DNA from: Chara braunii
Taxonomy: Eukaryota > Streptophyta > Charophyceae > Charales > Characeae
DNA length: 57,064 nt
Assembly (NCBI GenBank): GCA_003427395.1
Contig: BFEA01000211.1
Span: 2,142,815 to 2,199,878 of the forward strand
Direction: 5' to 3'
The notes beneath the pieces are model-generated. The model saw nothing but the letters and a program-made list of their open reading frames with translations. It had not been told where the DNA came from and did not search any database. This document shows, one piece after another, positions 12,471 through 19,930 of the stretch; the stretch's first letter is position 1; every line of letters starts with the position of its first letter. The position numbers were made by a program, and so were the translations under genes.

Positions 12471-12947
12471 TCAGAAGACAAATGGTGAGGACTATAATTT
12501 GTGAATTAAATTGCTAGTCAGATTAGACAAATCACATACCGCGTGCGGAGAGTCCATAGCAGCTGTCATGAGCATGGCAGAGCTTTGACAACGACGTCCC
12601 AGCCCGCCGCCGGGACGTGGAGGCTTGCTTGCAGTTCGACCATTGGGAGAATCGAGAGAGACATCATCACTGTTCTTCGTGCCGTTAGCCGTCCCGTTAA
12701 CGATCAATCCGTTACTCACCGACGTTCCGTTAGAGTAGACATCTTTCTGATCCTGCTCGTCCTGGGGACGCTGTTGCTGCGACGGCGCCTGATCCGCCTG
12801 CTGCTGCTGCTGCTGCTCCTTCTTGCTGCCTCCATTCTCCTCTCTGTCCTTTTCAGGCACGCCGTTAGCCAGCTCCTTATCTTTTATCTTCACCGTTACG
12901 ACATCTACAACACCCGCCCCCTGAGAAAACTCTGCCCCGGCTGCCAT
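1356..12947 (-). CDS. Plant-type PP2C protein serine/threonine phosphatase, split gene, 3' part missing
   Basis: Mg/Mn-dependent PP2C phosphatases remove phosphate from Ser/Thr; plant members act in stress and developmental signalling in cytosol and nucleus. Four minus-strand exons can be joined: 12947-12540, 5634-5395, 3222-3011 and 1484-1356. All have GT donors and AG acceptors, and phases agree (0, 0, 2, 2), giving about 329 residues. Visible signatures in order are the RSGGYADIG / MEDAH metal-binding motif (exon 2), VFDGHGG and SGTTALTAL (exon 3), and [18 protein letters not shown] and the ER-RIE-GG segment (exon 4). The closest resemblance I recall is to plant PP2Cs with the RSG..ADIG..MED pattern. 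Introns are about 6.9, 2.2 and 1.5 kb, with the fourth longer than 1.35 kb. The C-terminal motifs (GYLNG, RALGD, the GCDG..DV segment and DN.T) are not found, so the gene probably continues past the left edge. The catalytic residues seen are intact, so I do not call it a pseudogene. Confidence 0.85.
1491..1512 (-). promoter_or_regulatory. Unusually pure polypyrimidine tract at the exon 4 acceptor
   Basis: On the minus strand an uninterrupted T run of about 22-23 bases sits six bases upstream of exon 4 (separated only by ATGCAG). It serves as the polypyrimidine tract and is a slippage-prone mononucleotide repeat, so length variation could affect splicing. Confidence 0.6.
1683..1780. mobile_element. 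Small hairpin MITE, GTCTTC-end family (diverged copy)
   Basis: The segment begins GGTCTTCTCACCAATAGAA and ends in the inverted form TCGGGTGAAGACGG, with a central pair GCCCA..TGGGC. It matches the better preserved copy at 4002-4091 in both ends and in the AGTCATTATAGCTGTAT interior. Confidence 0.5.
2040..2505. repeat. Three diverged tandem copies of a ~180-bp unit
   Basis: The phrase CAGATACATTC(TGGAAAG) recurs at about 2098, 2280 and 2460, each time followed by a similar GTGAGA..CCTGAAA segment and preceded by related ATTCATC(A/C)AA sequence. It lies inside PP2C intron 3. Confidence 0.6.
3011..3222 (-). CDS. PP2C exon 3: DGHGG and SGTTA motifs
   Basis: The acceptor TTGCAG precedes GTC TTC GAT GGA CAT GGC GGA, giving VFDGHGG, which carries the second metal-ligand aspartate. 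The exon continues YIVEDADFP and [12 protein letters not shown], and ends in AG|GTGAGG (phase 2). All three segments are diagnostic of PP2C. The 5' edge of this exon has been copied into the neighbouring intron (see the repeat at 3182-3610). Confidence 0.9.
3182..3610. repeat. Tandem duplication that copied the 5' edge of PP2C exon 3
   Basis: The block ACAAATTCGGC...GAAGACCTGCAATCAT...TGGACACAGTTCACC is present at about 3182-3402 and again at 3403-3583, with a third remnant starting at 3584. The second block repeats the exon 3 acceptor and first codons on the minus strand (CAG|GTCTTCAATGGACGT at about 3442-3418), but the DGHGG sequence has decayed to NGR, so it is a pseudo-exon. Confidence 0.75.
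4002..4091. mobile_element. 90-bp hairpin MITE with GTCTTCACCCGAA ends
   Basis: The left end CCGTCTTCACCCGAACAGAA and the right end TTATTCGGGTGAAGACC are near-perfect inverted repeats (about 22 bp including AACGCCC / GGGCGTT). The interior is too short to encode anything. Related ends occur at 1.7, 3.36, 6.1, 6.2 and 6.9 kb, and in modified form at 54.1 and 54.9 kb. Confidence 0.7.
4333..4862. repeat. Minisatellites, including an alternating two-type ~90-bp array
   Basis: A ~30-bp unit (ATGCACACCAAACTCCGGG) occurs twice near 4360-4410. From about 4507 to 4862 a unit containing GTCGGTTTCCAGGTACCCC and AGAAATTAAACAACCC occurs four times. The unit junctions alternate between CACATGACAGCA and CGACACCCAGCA, giving an A-B-A-B higher-order pattern. 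It lies inside PP2C intron 2. Confidence 0.8.
5098..5225. repeat. AT-rich ~45-bp tandem repeat, three copies
   Basis: The unit TATAGATATAGATA-CTACTT-ATACATATATTATTA is repeated three times with few changes. It is followed at 5344-5375 by a (GGGGA)n run just inside intron 2. Confidence 0.7.
5395..5634 (-). CDS. PP2C exon 2: first metal-binding motif
   Basis: This exon encodes about 80 residues, including [38 protein letters not shown] and ending AFFG. The Glu-Asp of MED contributes to the binuclear metal site of PP2C. The donor is GGG|GTGAGT (5394). The acceptor is one of two adjacent AGs (exon starting at 5634 or 5631), both in phase 0. In plant relatives the next residues after AF(Y/F)G are VFDGHGG, which is exactly what exon 3 begins with. 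Confidence 0.85.
6050..6255. repeat. MITE-end copies around the adapter, with another copy at 6880-6943
   Basis: A ~63-base segment (TCCAATCCAGATACGGCC ... TTACCGTGCATGCGTTCTA) is present at 6050-6113 and 6880-6943. It ends in the inverted form of the CCCGAATAGAACGC hairpin-MITE end. The extra copy at 6203-6255 is probably created by the adapter artefact. Confidence 0.65.
6165..6202. other. Nextera mate-pair junction adapter (assembly artefact)
   Basis: The 38-base perfect palindrome is CTGTCTCTTATACACATCT followed directly by its reverse complement. This is the Tn5 mosaic end used in Nextera kits, in the head-to-head arrangement of the circularised mate-pair junction adapter. A 53-base stretch before it (6087-6139) is repeated exactly after it (6203-6255), as expected when an untrimmed mate-pair read was merged into the contig. 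It is not biological sequence. Confidence 0.96.
6930..9683. repeat. 2.7-kb polypurine (plus) / polypyrimidine (minus) tract
   Basis: The plus strand is dominated by G and A with scattered CACG, built from short degenerate motifs such as GAGGCACGG and GACACG. It includes three copies of GCACGTGGGCGGAGGG near 9020-9075 and a 33-base G run at 9317-9349. On the minus strand this composition is poor in stop codons and leaves a 773-codon open frame (9240-6919) encoding only Pro/Ser/Leu/Arg/Cys-rich sequence. I treat that frame as a composition artefact. The tract lies inside PP2C intron 1. Confidence 0.8.
9684..11134. other. Purine-biased intronic sequence without a recognisable gene
   Basis: The plus strand stays rich in GAGA/CACGA words, gradually losing the strong bias of the preceding tract. 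Open frames here are short, low in complexity and match no family I know. It ends in an 11106-11128 GA repeat. Confidence 0.5.
11135..11394. repeat. Tandem duplication, ~135-bp unit, two copies
   Basis: AAGAGGTACGCA(G/T)CACG...GGAAGTGCTGTGTTCTGG...GGGAAAGAACTACTGTAAAAGA appears at 11135-11270 and again at 11271-11394 with a few substitutions and a different GA-run length. Confidence 0.85.
11520..11880 (+). pseudogene. Possible remains of a C2H2 zinc-finger array
   Basis: On the plus strand, frames near 11716-11804 read [20 protein letters not shown], resembling a C2H2 finger plus linker (C-x2-C...H-x3-H-T-x-E) with the second Cys lost. The following copy reads [16 protein letters not shown], with a final His changed. 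Upstream, [10 protein letters not shown]...RVRH resembles another decayed finger. The two best copies are ~90-bp direct repeats (CCATACGTGCCC ... TACACTAGCGA). Frames are shifted and ligands are missing, so nothing functional is claimed; the resemblance could be chance. Confidence 0.3.
12100..12240. repeat. Small GCGAATTCGCTCCCT repeat cluster
   Basis: Short words (GAATTCGCTCCCTC, AAGAACGAAAAGAGCG twice, TTCGCTC) recur in direct and inverted form over ~140 bases. The origin is unknown. Confidence 0.5.
12424..12466. repeat. (CA)n microsatellite
   Basis: About 21 CA units, in PP2C intron 1 close to the exon 1 donor. Confidence 0.95.
12540..12947 (-). CDS. PP2C exon 1: start codon and disordered Gln/Asn-rich N-terminus
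   Basis: The ATG at 12947 opens [14 protein letters not shown] and stays in frame for 136 codons to MDSPHA, followed by a strong donor (GCG|GTATGT at 12539). The segment is low complexity: a six-glutamine run, a second Gln-rich patch, NGT repeats and a [11 protein letters not shown] stretch, so it is probably a disordered regulatory extension ahead of the phosphatase domain. The start is supported by the ORF length and by the exon ending exactly in phase 0, as exon 2 needs. Linking this exon to the phosphatase exons across a 6.9-kb intron is inference from phase, strand and order. Confidence 0.68.
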
Positions 12948-13086
12948 ATCTGAGCATTAAACTGTCCAGACTAGCCTTACTATCCGTCTGCCAATTCGAG
13001 GTCCCAATATGTCAGCCACCCTTGAGAACCCCACTCAGACTTGCCTTCTCCTTTGCCTACTAGCTCTTACTACCCGTCTGCTCCTC

Positions 13087-13090
<4 letters not shown>

Positions 13091-13133
<43 letters not shown>

Positions 13134-13134
13134 A

Positions 13135-13183
<49 letters not shown>
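13091..13183. repeat. (CT)n-(CA)n compound microsatellite upstream of the PP2C start codon
   Basis: CT repeats (with one CAGA interruption) pass into CA repeats. On the PP2C-coding strand this is a (GA)n tract 140-215 bases upstream of the ATG, a position where GA repeats are common in plant 5' leaders and promoters. Confidence 0.9.
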
Positions 13184-14838
13184 TCCCTCCCCCCCCTCGT
13201 CCCCGTCTTTATTATCCCGTGTGCGAGATAGCTTGAGAAGCGCCGTCCTGCTGTTAAGCCGAGGGCTGCTGACTGGGGCCCTGGCTATGGCTTCTTCTCT
13301 AATAATGGCATAGTAAAAATCCACGAGCTGCCGAACATAAACAAAAACCCATTAATTCTCTTTCCTCATCCTCCAGCAGCCCTTTCCCGCCTACGACTAA
13401 TAAAGTAAGAACCCTTCGAACTAAACGACCACCTCTCTCCTCTCTAGCGCTCTCCTTCTCTCCACCACGCTGTCCTTCTCTCCAGCACGCTATCCTTCTC
13501 TCCGTTCCTCTCTTTTGCCCCCCGGCAGGACAAGTTTCCTTTCCTCGCCTTCCTCCCCCAACAGGATTACCCAGTCGGTCACTGTTTCCAATTCCCCACA
13601 GAATGAACGTGCTTTGACTTTCACAGCGTATTGCCTTGTTTGCTGCCCGTCCGCGTCTCGCCCGCAACGCTTCGGCGGATTAACAAACCCTGTTCCCCTC
13701 AGTAGAACCTGTCACTATCCCTTTCTCTCACCTACCCCGATTCGCTGTGCTCACTCTCACTATCACTCTCGCCCCCGCCCGTGTTTGTGTTTGGTCGCTC
13801 TTTGCATTTCCTTCTCCGAAACAACGCGTGCGAGAGGCACCGACCGAATAAAAGAGGAGACGAATCAGGATACCCCTCCTTGCGAAAGCCGTAGGCAAGT
13901 CAGTCATCAGGTGTCCACGCAGGCAAACGGCGGGGCAGGTCCTCTCCTGATGTCGACGATTGCCACGCAGGCCCCAAGACCCGATCGCCACCCTCCTCTG
14001 TACGCGACCGTCGAAGCGTGGGCCAACGGACTCCCCTTTGGGCGACCGGTTCGGCAGCCACCGTTCCAAGAGCCGCGTCGCCGGCGAGTGGAACCGGCTC
14101 TCCATGAGCGACAACTCGTTGCCCGCCCGTCCCATGGACAGTGCGACACATTGGTCGTGAGCGCCTGTCGCATCGCGAAGGGCCAAAACTACGGCGCGCG
14201 CTCCTTTTCTTTTCCTTCCCGAATTCTCTCGCCGTAGGGTGGTGTGGTCCTGCCAACTTCGAGAACATCTCAGCGTAAGGTGGTGTGGTCCTGCCAACTT
14301 CCAGAACAAAGTCGAGCATGGATATTCACCTACGGCCAGCAGAAGTTGACTGCGGAGGCTGACCGAAGATTGCTTCGGCATCAAGTGGACACAACACAAC
14401 CCTCCCTGCTACCCCCCCCTCCTGCTCTTGAGACTCATCTGTGAGCCCGCTTCTTGGTCCTGGCCGGGGTCTAGGTCGCACTTGCACGAATTGAGAGATA
14501 TAGACCGTAGATAGCCGAGATCAAGGGCCGAAATCTCCTTATCCGTGCAAGTGGGACCTTGCCCCAGCCGTGGGTGCAGGGAACCCAGCCCTCAGGGATT
14601 ATGTTTCTTTGTTTTTCTTTTAGAAAGAGAGAGAGAGAGAGAGAGAGAGGGCACGGGGGGGCTAATGTGTTCCCTTCCGTGCAGCCATTGTGCTGCAAAC
14701 ACATGCTCGAACCCACCATGCCGCAGCCTTTAGGGTTGCAAATTGTGAGTCTGGCCCAATGGGCGAAAGCGATGGGGCTAAGCACGTGCGCGCAAGAGGC
14801 TCGAAGAGTGGGCAGCGGGGGGGCGGGGGCGGCTACCA
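13184..14838. other. GC-richer region upstream of PP2C, no assigned gene
   Basis: Overlapping open frames on both strands (240 codons on + at 13515-14237, 223 codons on - at 14399-13728) show no recognisable domain and mask one another. A 45-bp direct repeat (GGTGGTGTGGTCCTGCCAAC) occurs twice at 14234-14309. A tRNA-like A-box match (TGGCCCAATGG, near 14752) has only a poor B box after it. This is probably the promoter and upstream flank of PP2C. Confidence 0.4.
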
Positions 14839-14896
<58 letters not shown>

Positions 14897-16090
14897 AGAG
14901 AGAAGCTGAATTGCAAAAATGTAAAATGGGTCAAAAATTGCCGCCTCGATCTATTTCACAGTTGAATGATTTTATTTTTTATTTTTTTCGCCTGGAAATA
15001 TCACAATAAAATCTAATTTGCGAGCACTCAAATTTTCAGATTTTTTCATCCATACCAAAAAAAAAAAAAAAGAGAGAGAGAGAGAGAGGGAGACTGAATG
15101 GAAAAATTGGACAATGGGTCAAATTACTGTTGCGATTTATTTTATGATTCAATTTTTTATTTTTTTTCTTTAATATTTTTCCCAAAAAAAATCACAATTC
15201 GCAGCCCTAACGTTGTGGTATAGTGGGCCTCGGCATCTGTGTCAAGATGTTGTATTTTTGGCGGCGGGCGCCCACATTGCAAGTAGGTTCTTAAGGGAGG
15301 GGAGAAATTGGGGGAAGATATTGCGGACTACATACAGATAGCTCTTGTAGAACTGGGATTTTTGGAAAAACGAAGGACCGGTCCTCGGGTGGAAACGGAC
15401 CCCAACAAGACGTGAGGAACTGCAAAAGGGCCCTCAGGCCCAAGTGTTGGGGCCCGTTTTCTCAAAATAGGGAGGTTAGGCGCAACGAAATAGGTGTTTT
15501 GCAAAACGCAACTTTGTGCTCGGAGGAATCAGCTAAAAAGTTTGAAATTTTGAGAATCCATAGATGAGTTTGTCTTCTTTCCATAAAAAAATATCATAAT
15601 ATTTTCAAAAATTATTTGAACCGTTAAATAATCCTCGCACCAATTCGGCACATTTCCTATTTTTGCCACTCAACCATGTGTGGGCCAACTAAAAAAGTAT
15701 TCCAAATTCAGTGAGTTTTCATGCTTAGAAGAATGCGTAAAAAAACCTGAAAATTGGATTACTCGTAGATTTTATTGTGATTTTTCCAGGAAAACTGCTA
15801 AATAACTTTTTAAAAAACATTTCAACTATGAAATAGATTGCGGTCGCAATTTAACCTATATTTCAATTTTGTCATTCAACCTATTTCTCTTTTTCTTTCT
15901 CTCCCTCTCTCTCCTTGGTAACCCCCCCCCTCCCTATCTCTCTATTTTTTTTTTTCCTATCTCTCACTCTCTGTCTCTTTTTCTCACTCATATCAACAAA
16001 TAAGGGACAATGAAAGAGAGAGAGGTTGAATGGAAACAATGGAAAACGGGTCAAATTCCTTCCGCGATCTATTTCACAGTTCAAATAATT
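14839..16090. repeat. Inverted cluster of a GA-bounded non-autonomous element
   Basis: A unit made of a (GA)n run, then TTGAATGG..AAA..GGGTCAAATT, then GATCTATTTCACAGTT and an A/T-rich tail is present in plus orientation at 14839-15053, 15071-15200 and 16014-16090. It is present in reverse orientation at about 15735-15975, where it ends in a (CT)n run. The first and the inverted copies form an inverted repeat around a ~700-bp centre. The TATTTC(A/G)(C/T)(A/G)GTT core also appears in the TTAA-flanked MITEs. Confidence 0.6.
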
Positions 16091-17358
16091 TATTCATCCA
16101 TAGCGGGCATGGCGAATGAAAGTGAAAATTTGTCAAAACGCGCACGCGATGGTCTTAGGGAAGGTAAGTGATTGGGATCATTAAAGCCCCGCTCAACCGA
16201 TACGGCCGAAGGGTCAGTTGTGTCGTGAAATGCTATCCTACGTATGGCAGCGTGGTGACCACAACTCGATGCATGATCATGGCAAGCGTCGGGAGAGGTC
16301 AAAATTATTACATGCCTCGACCATACGCGAGAACATTGATCAAATAGAAGGATTAGTATTATAGGGAGTATGCCTGAGTATGCCCGACCATCATGTGGCT
16401 CAGGTAGCTAGACTGATGCTAGAGTATACTGCCATATCTTTTGATCGGACGACTAAGAGATGATCACCAAAAGGATGAGTAAAACTTTGGTTATGTTGCC
16501 AACCTGTTTGTAAGTTTTTAGGCGTCTAGATCCAAACCTGGGTATGACTAAGAGGAATTAGTTATGTTATGATTTGGATTGGTTGCTCGGTCGACTAGGA
16601 AAAGGTGTCTTATCCTTATTAATGACTTCACTAGGCGGAACTCTTGGTTAGTAAGGTAGGGCAAGTGACGTGGTAATCGAACCAACACCTTTTAACTTGT
16701 GTCTTTCGATGCGTCTTTTAAAAGTGGATTAGTACACATACTACTAAGGGTGTAGTTACACAAGGACCTTTTCGACTGAGTTTTAAACCTGGTCACAGTT
16801 CATCCACGTTGGTTAGAATTGAGTTCGTACATCTGGAAGAGTGTTTAGTGTGAGTACAACTTAAAAAGTATGTGAGTGAGGCTCATTTTTAATTGGGTGT
16901 TAAGCATGGTTGCAATCAGATACCTTTAGGAAAGTATTAATGCCATGTTAGTACCCGTCGAGTTCGCAGCCCGTCAGGGTTGCGTTTTATACCCCTAGTC
17001 AAATTTTCATCGTGTGGTCATACAGGTCGTCCGTTCGAGTCCAAATGGTAGATGAAAGGGTGGTCAATTTGTTAGGGAGGCAATTTATGGGCGACAAACA
17101 ATTGTTGTTTGCGGAGGACCGGTCGCTGCCCGTAGGAACTCGAGGAATCATTTAATTTAACATTTCAAAATCGAAACGGCGTAGGTCCACTTTGCTCGAA
17201 CAGAATGGCACTTTCAATAAACCATGTACGCGTTGTATTCGAATATAATGCGTATCCTTTCTATTTTAATTTCGAAAAGAATAAATTTTTGTATTTGAAT
17301 ATATTTTTTTTTTTTCCCCTCCAGGTTAGCATCTACCTTTATGCTTCCCACCACGTAT

Positions 17359-17393
<35 letters not shown>

Positions 17394-17650
17394 TCTCTCT
17401 CTTATACACACACACAGACACAGCAACACACTCTCACATGCACACGTGCACACAAATTTTTTTTTCCGCCCCTTCAAAAGGTTCGCTTCAACCCACTAGA
17501 CGAGGTGATATGAACATCCCCTTATAGTGGACTTACAACACAATGCTCTTTTCAATTGGTAGAGAGCGCCACTGCTGGAAACCGGGTTCAACTTTTTATG
17601 AACATTGTGAATAAAATATTAATCGAAACCCTCCGCATACACACTTCTAA
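16091..17650. other. No gene recognised
   Basis: Only short frames. A tRNA-like fragment (CAATTGGTAGAGAGCGCC followed by CGGGTTCAA) lies at about 17556-17592 but is internally shortened. There are poly-T runs at 17308 and 17363-17388. Confidence 0.4.
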
Positions 17651-17820
17651 ACCACCGCTACCTCCGCCGTCATAAACTAGGGGGGACCGGTCATACAAAT
17701 CAATTACGGATACTTGTAGCAAAGTGGGGAAAAGTGGTGGAGTGGCAAAATTAAAACCTGCGTCGAATTGCCCGCTCGATTTATTTCGTAGTTATTTTTA
17801 TTTATTTATTTTTTAACTAA
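17651..17820 (+). mobile_element. Diverged left end of the TTAA-flanked MITE family
   Basis: It starts (CTAA)ACCACCGCTACCTCC, then GGGGGACCGGTCA, GTGGTGGAGTGGCAA and GATTTATTTCGTAGTT, following the order of the copies at 28.0 and 29.7 kb. I could not find its right end, so it is truncated or highly diverged. Confidence 0.45.
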
Positions 17821-18214
17821 AGAGAAGTAGATGAGTACCACTTTGGTCATTTGTACGAAAAAGCTAATGAAAAAAGAAGAAAATCACAATCATAAGATCT
17901 CAGTGATTCATGAATCTATCTTAGTATATACAGGACGCACTTACATTACCACTATCTTACCCCTCCGGGTTACGAATATGATTAGATACATGTAGGAATG
18001 AGATATATCGGACTGCAATCATGTCCACAGGTGAGTAAAAAGGGTCATAGTGTAAGGTTGTTATCATAAAGAACCAGCTATTACCGTTTTTCACTAACTA
18101 AAATACCTTAATAATAAAAATTTCGTTGACTATTTTCCCCGCTAAATGCGACAAAAATGACGGGGCGATGCCCTTCACACACCATGTTCATAATGATTTT
18201 ATTTTGTCCATTTG

Positions 18215-18290
18215 ATCACATCTGGATTCGACCTTACATCTATATTGCAATAGCCCATGGGTGCACCAACTGAGTCAGGCTCGTTGACAA
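18215..18290 (-). repeat. tRNA-like (SINE-like) sequence
   Basis: The minus strand has an A-box-like TGACTCAGTTGG (18278-18267) and a B-box-like GGTCGAATCC (18233-18224), one base short of the consensus GGTTCGAATCC, at tRNA-like spacing. Probably a SINE head or tRNA pseudogene rather than a working tRNA. Confidence 0.4.
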
Positions 18291-18299
18291 CAGTTATAA

Positions 18300-19731
18300 C
18301 GGGTGTCTTCAAGGACTAACGGGAAACTTTAAGGGGAGATCAGTCGGTAAGTCATCGTAGCAGCAACTTTAAGGTATCGACTTTTGGCGGACCAGAATAA
18401 TGACGTGTTCATTACTCTAGGCCCGTTTACCCCGCAGTGGAGCTCAAACTTCTGCCAATATGTTAGTAGTTTGGGGTGCATTAACAAGTTGGGTCAGCCA
18501 ATTGGTCCCAGACTCAAACTTCAATTTTTTTTTTAGCAACTTATTGAAGTACCAAGTGAGTCAATACTATAGGTTCTACGAACTTGGCTTTTCTTAGTTG
18601 GTTTCGCTGAAACTCGAGCCCAAATATGCTACTTTACTCGATGACATAACTTGGTAATTGGTAACACCTACTGATCCTCATATCCTTTACGCATATGTTT
18701 CTACTAGAATGTAAGTCATCATCGCCTACGAGCTAACAACTCATAATGCTCCAATTGGGAAGGATCTACTTTGCAACTCATGTCGTTAACAACAAACCGT
18801 TTAGAAGAATATTCGATAATCAATAATAAAAAATTAAAATGGGTGACCGAAAAAATTCAACGTGTAGAAATGTGTCAATGTTTAAGCTTTTAAACATTAT
18901 TTCAAGTGGGGTGGAAGAATACGATGTGCATATGGTTTCCACATGCCAGTATGCGTCGTGGTGAATGCTGGAACAACCTGGGTACCTACACACCATACAA
19001 ACTTTTAACACGTTAGTACCCTTTCGAGCTTCAAAATCGTTGTCTGTGCGATTTGCAAAAATACAAGCGATTACCCTTATAATAGTGTTTGCCACGACAA
19101 TATATTGTACAAAGGTGGACTTGTGACCCTGGTAACAATAAGATTAAAAAAAAAAAAAAAACGGCCGCAGAAGTGCACTTGTGACCCTATTAATAGTAAA
19201 ATATAAAAAAATGAAAAAATTATCGCTCCTATAATAACCAAAACATGCAAAACATGGCATAGAATATGGGGCAAGGGTGTTAATGACTTGAGAAGAAAGA
19301 TGACGATAAAAAATAAAGACGAATGAGTACAAATATAAAGGAAAACAATGATTGAACTTGCTCCTCTTCAACTTCACTCTCACTGATCTTCTTTTTGCCA
19401 CATTCGGGTTTCCTCTTCACCTTCTACAACAATCTTCTCTTATCTACTTTTCCTTAATCCTCTTCGGTAGCACAACTTCCTTATTCCTTTACTCAACTCT
19501 TCCTCTGCACCTATAACCAACCCCCGTACGAAAGGGATACACAGTTAATCATAATTTTTTTTTTTTAAACAAACAAACAAACAACCAAATAAATAAAAAT
19601 AGATGTACAAAGTCGCTTAACAAACCCAACTCGTCCACTTTCATGTGTTCATATTTAAACATGCATAACTTAGTCTTTGAGACAAACAAATAACTATTGG
19701 CAGGATCAACCAGACAGAAAAACCATTTCTT
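18300..19731. other. AT-rich, no gene recognised
   Basis: All frames are short and unassigned. Confidence 0.5.
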
Positions 19732-19930
19732 CAAAACGAATATATTATATTTTTTAAACGAAATTAAAATTAAGTTTTTTAGCCGAAATCTGGTTCAATT
19801 TTTTTGCTCTTGTGTATCCAGCCTCAAACTGCAACCAGATACATATAGACATGAGCCAAAACTTTGGACCAGATTTCGACCCAAAAACTCAATTTTAATT
19901 TTGTTAAAAAAATATAATATGTCTGTTTTA
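19732..19930. mobile_element. ~200-bp foldback MITE
   Basis: Left arm CAAAACGAATATATTATAT...GAAATTAAAATTAAG...CCGAAATCTGGTTCAA and right arm, read in reverse, AAAACAGACATATTATAT...AAATTAAAATTGAG...TCGAAATCTGGTCCAA are inverted repeats of ~60 bases with a ~70-bp loop. Confidence 0.7.

Noticed and set aside
13515-14399. 240-codon plus-strand and 223-codon minus-strand ORFs upstream of PP2C
   Set aside because: They overlap on opposite strands in GC-rich DNA and neither shows a domain or plausible splice structure. Kept only as an unassigned flank.
17548-17592. Possible tRNA gene
   Set aside because: The D-loop-like and T-loop-like words are too close together and the B box breaks off in T-rich sequence, so a tRNA cannot fold. 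At most a SINE relic.
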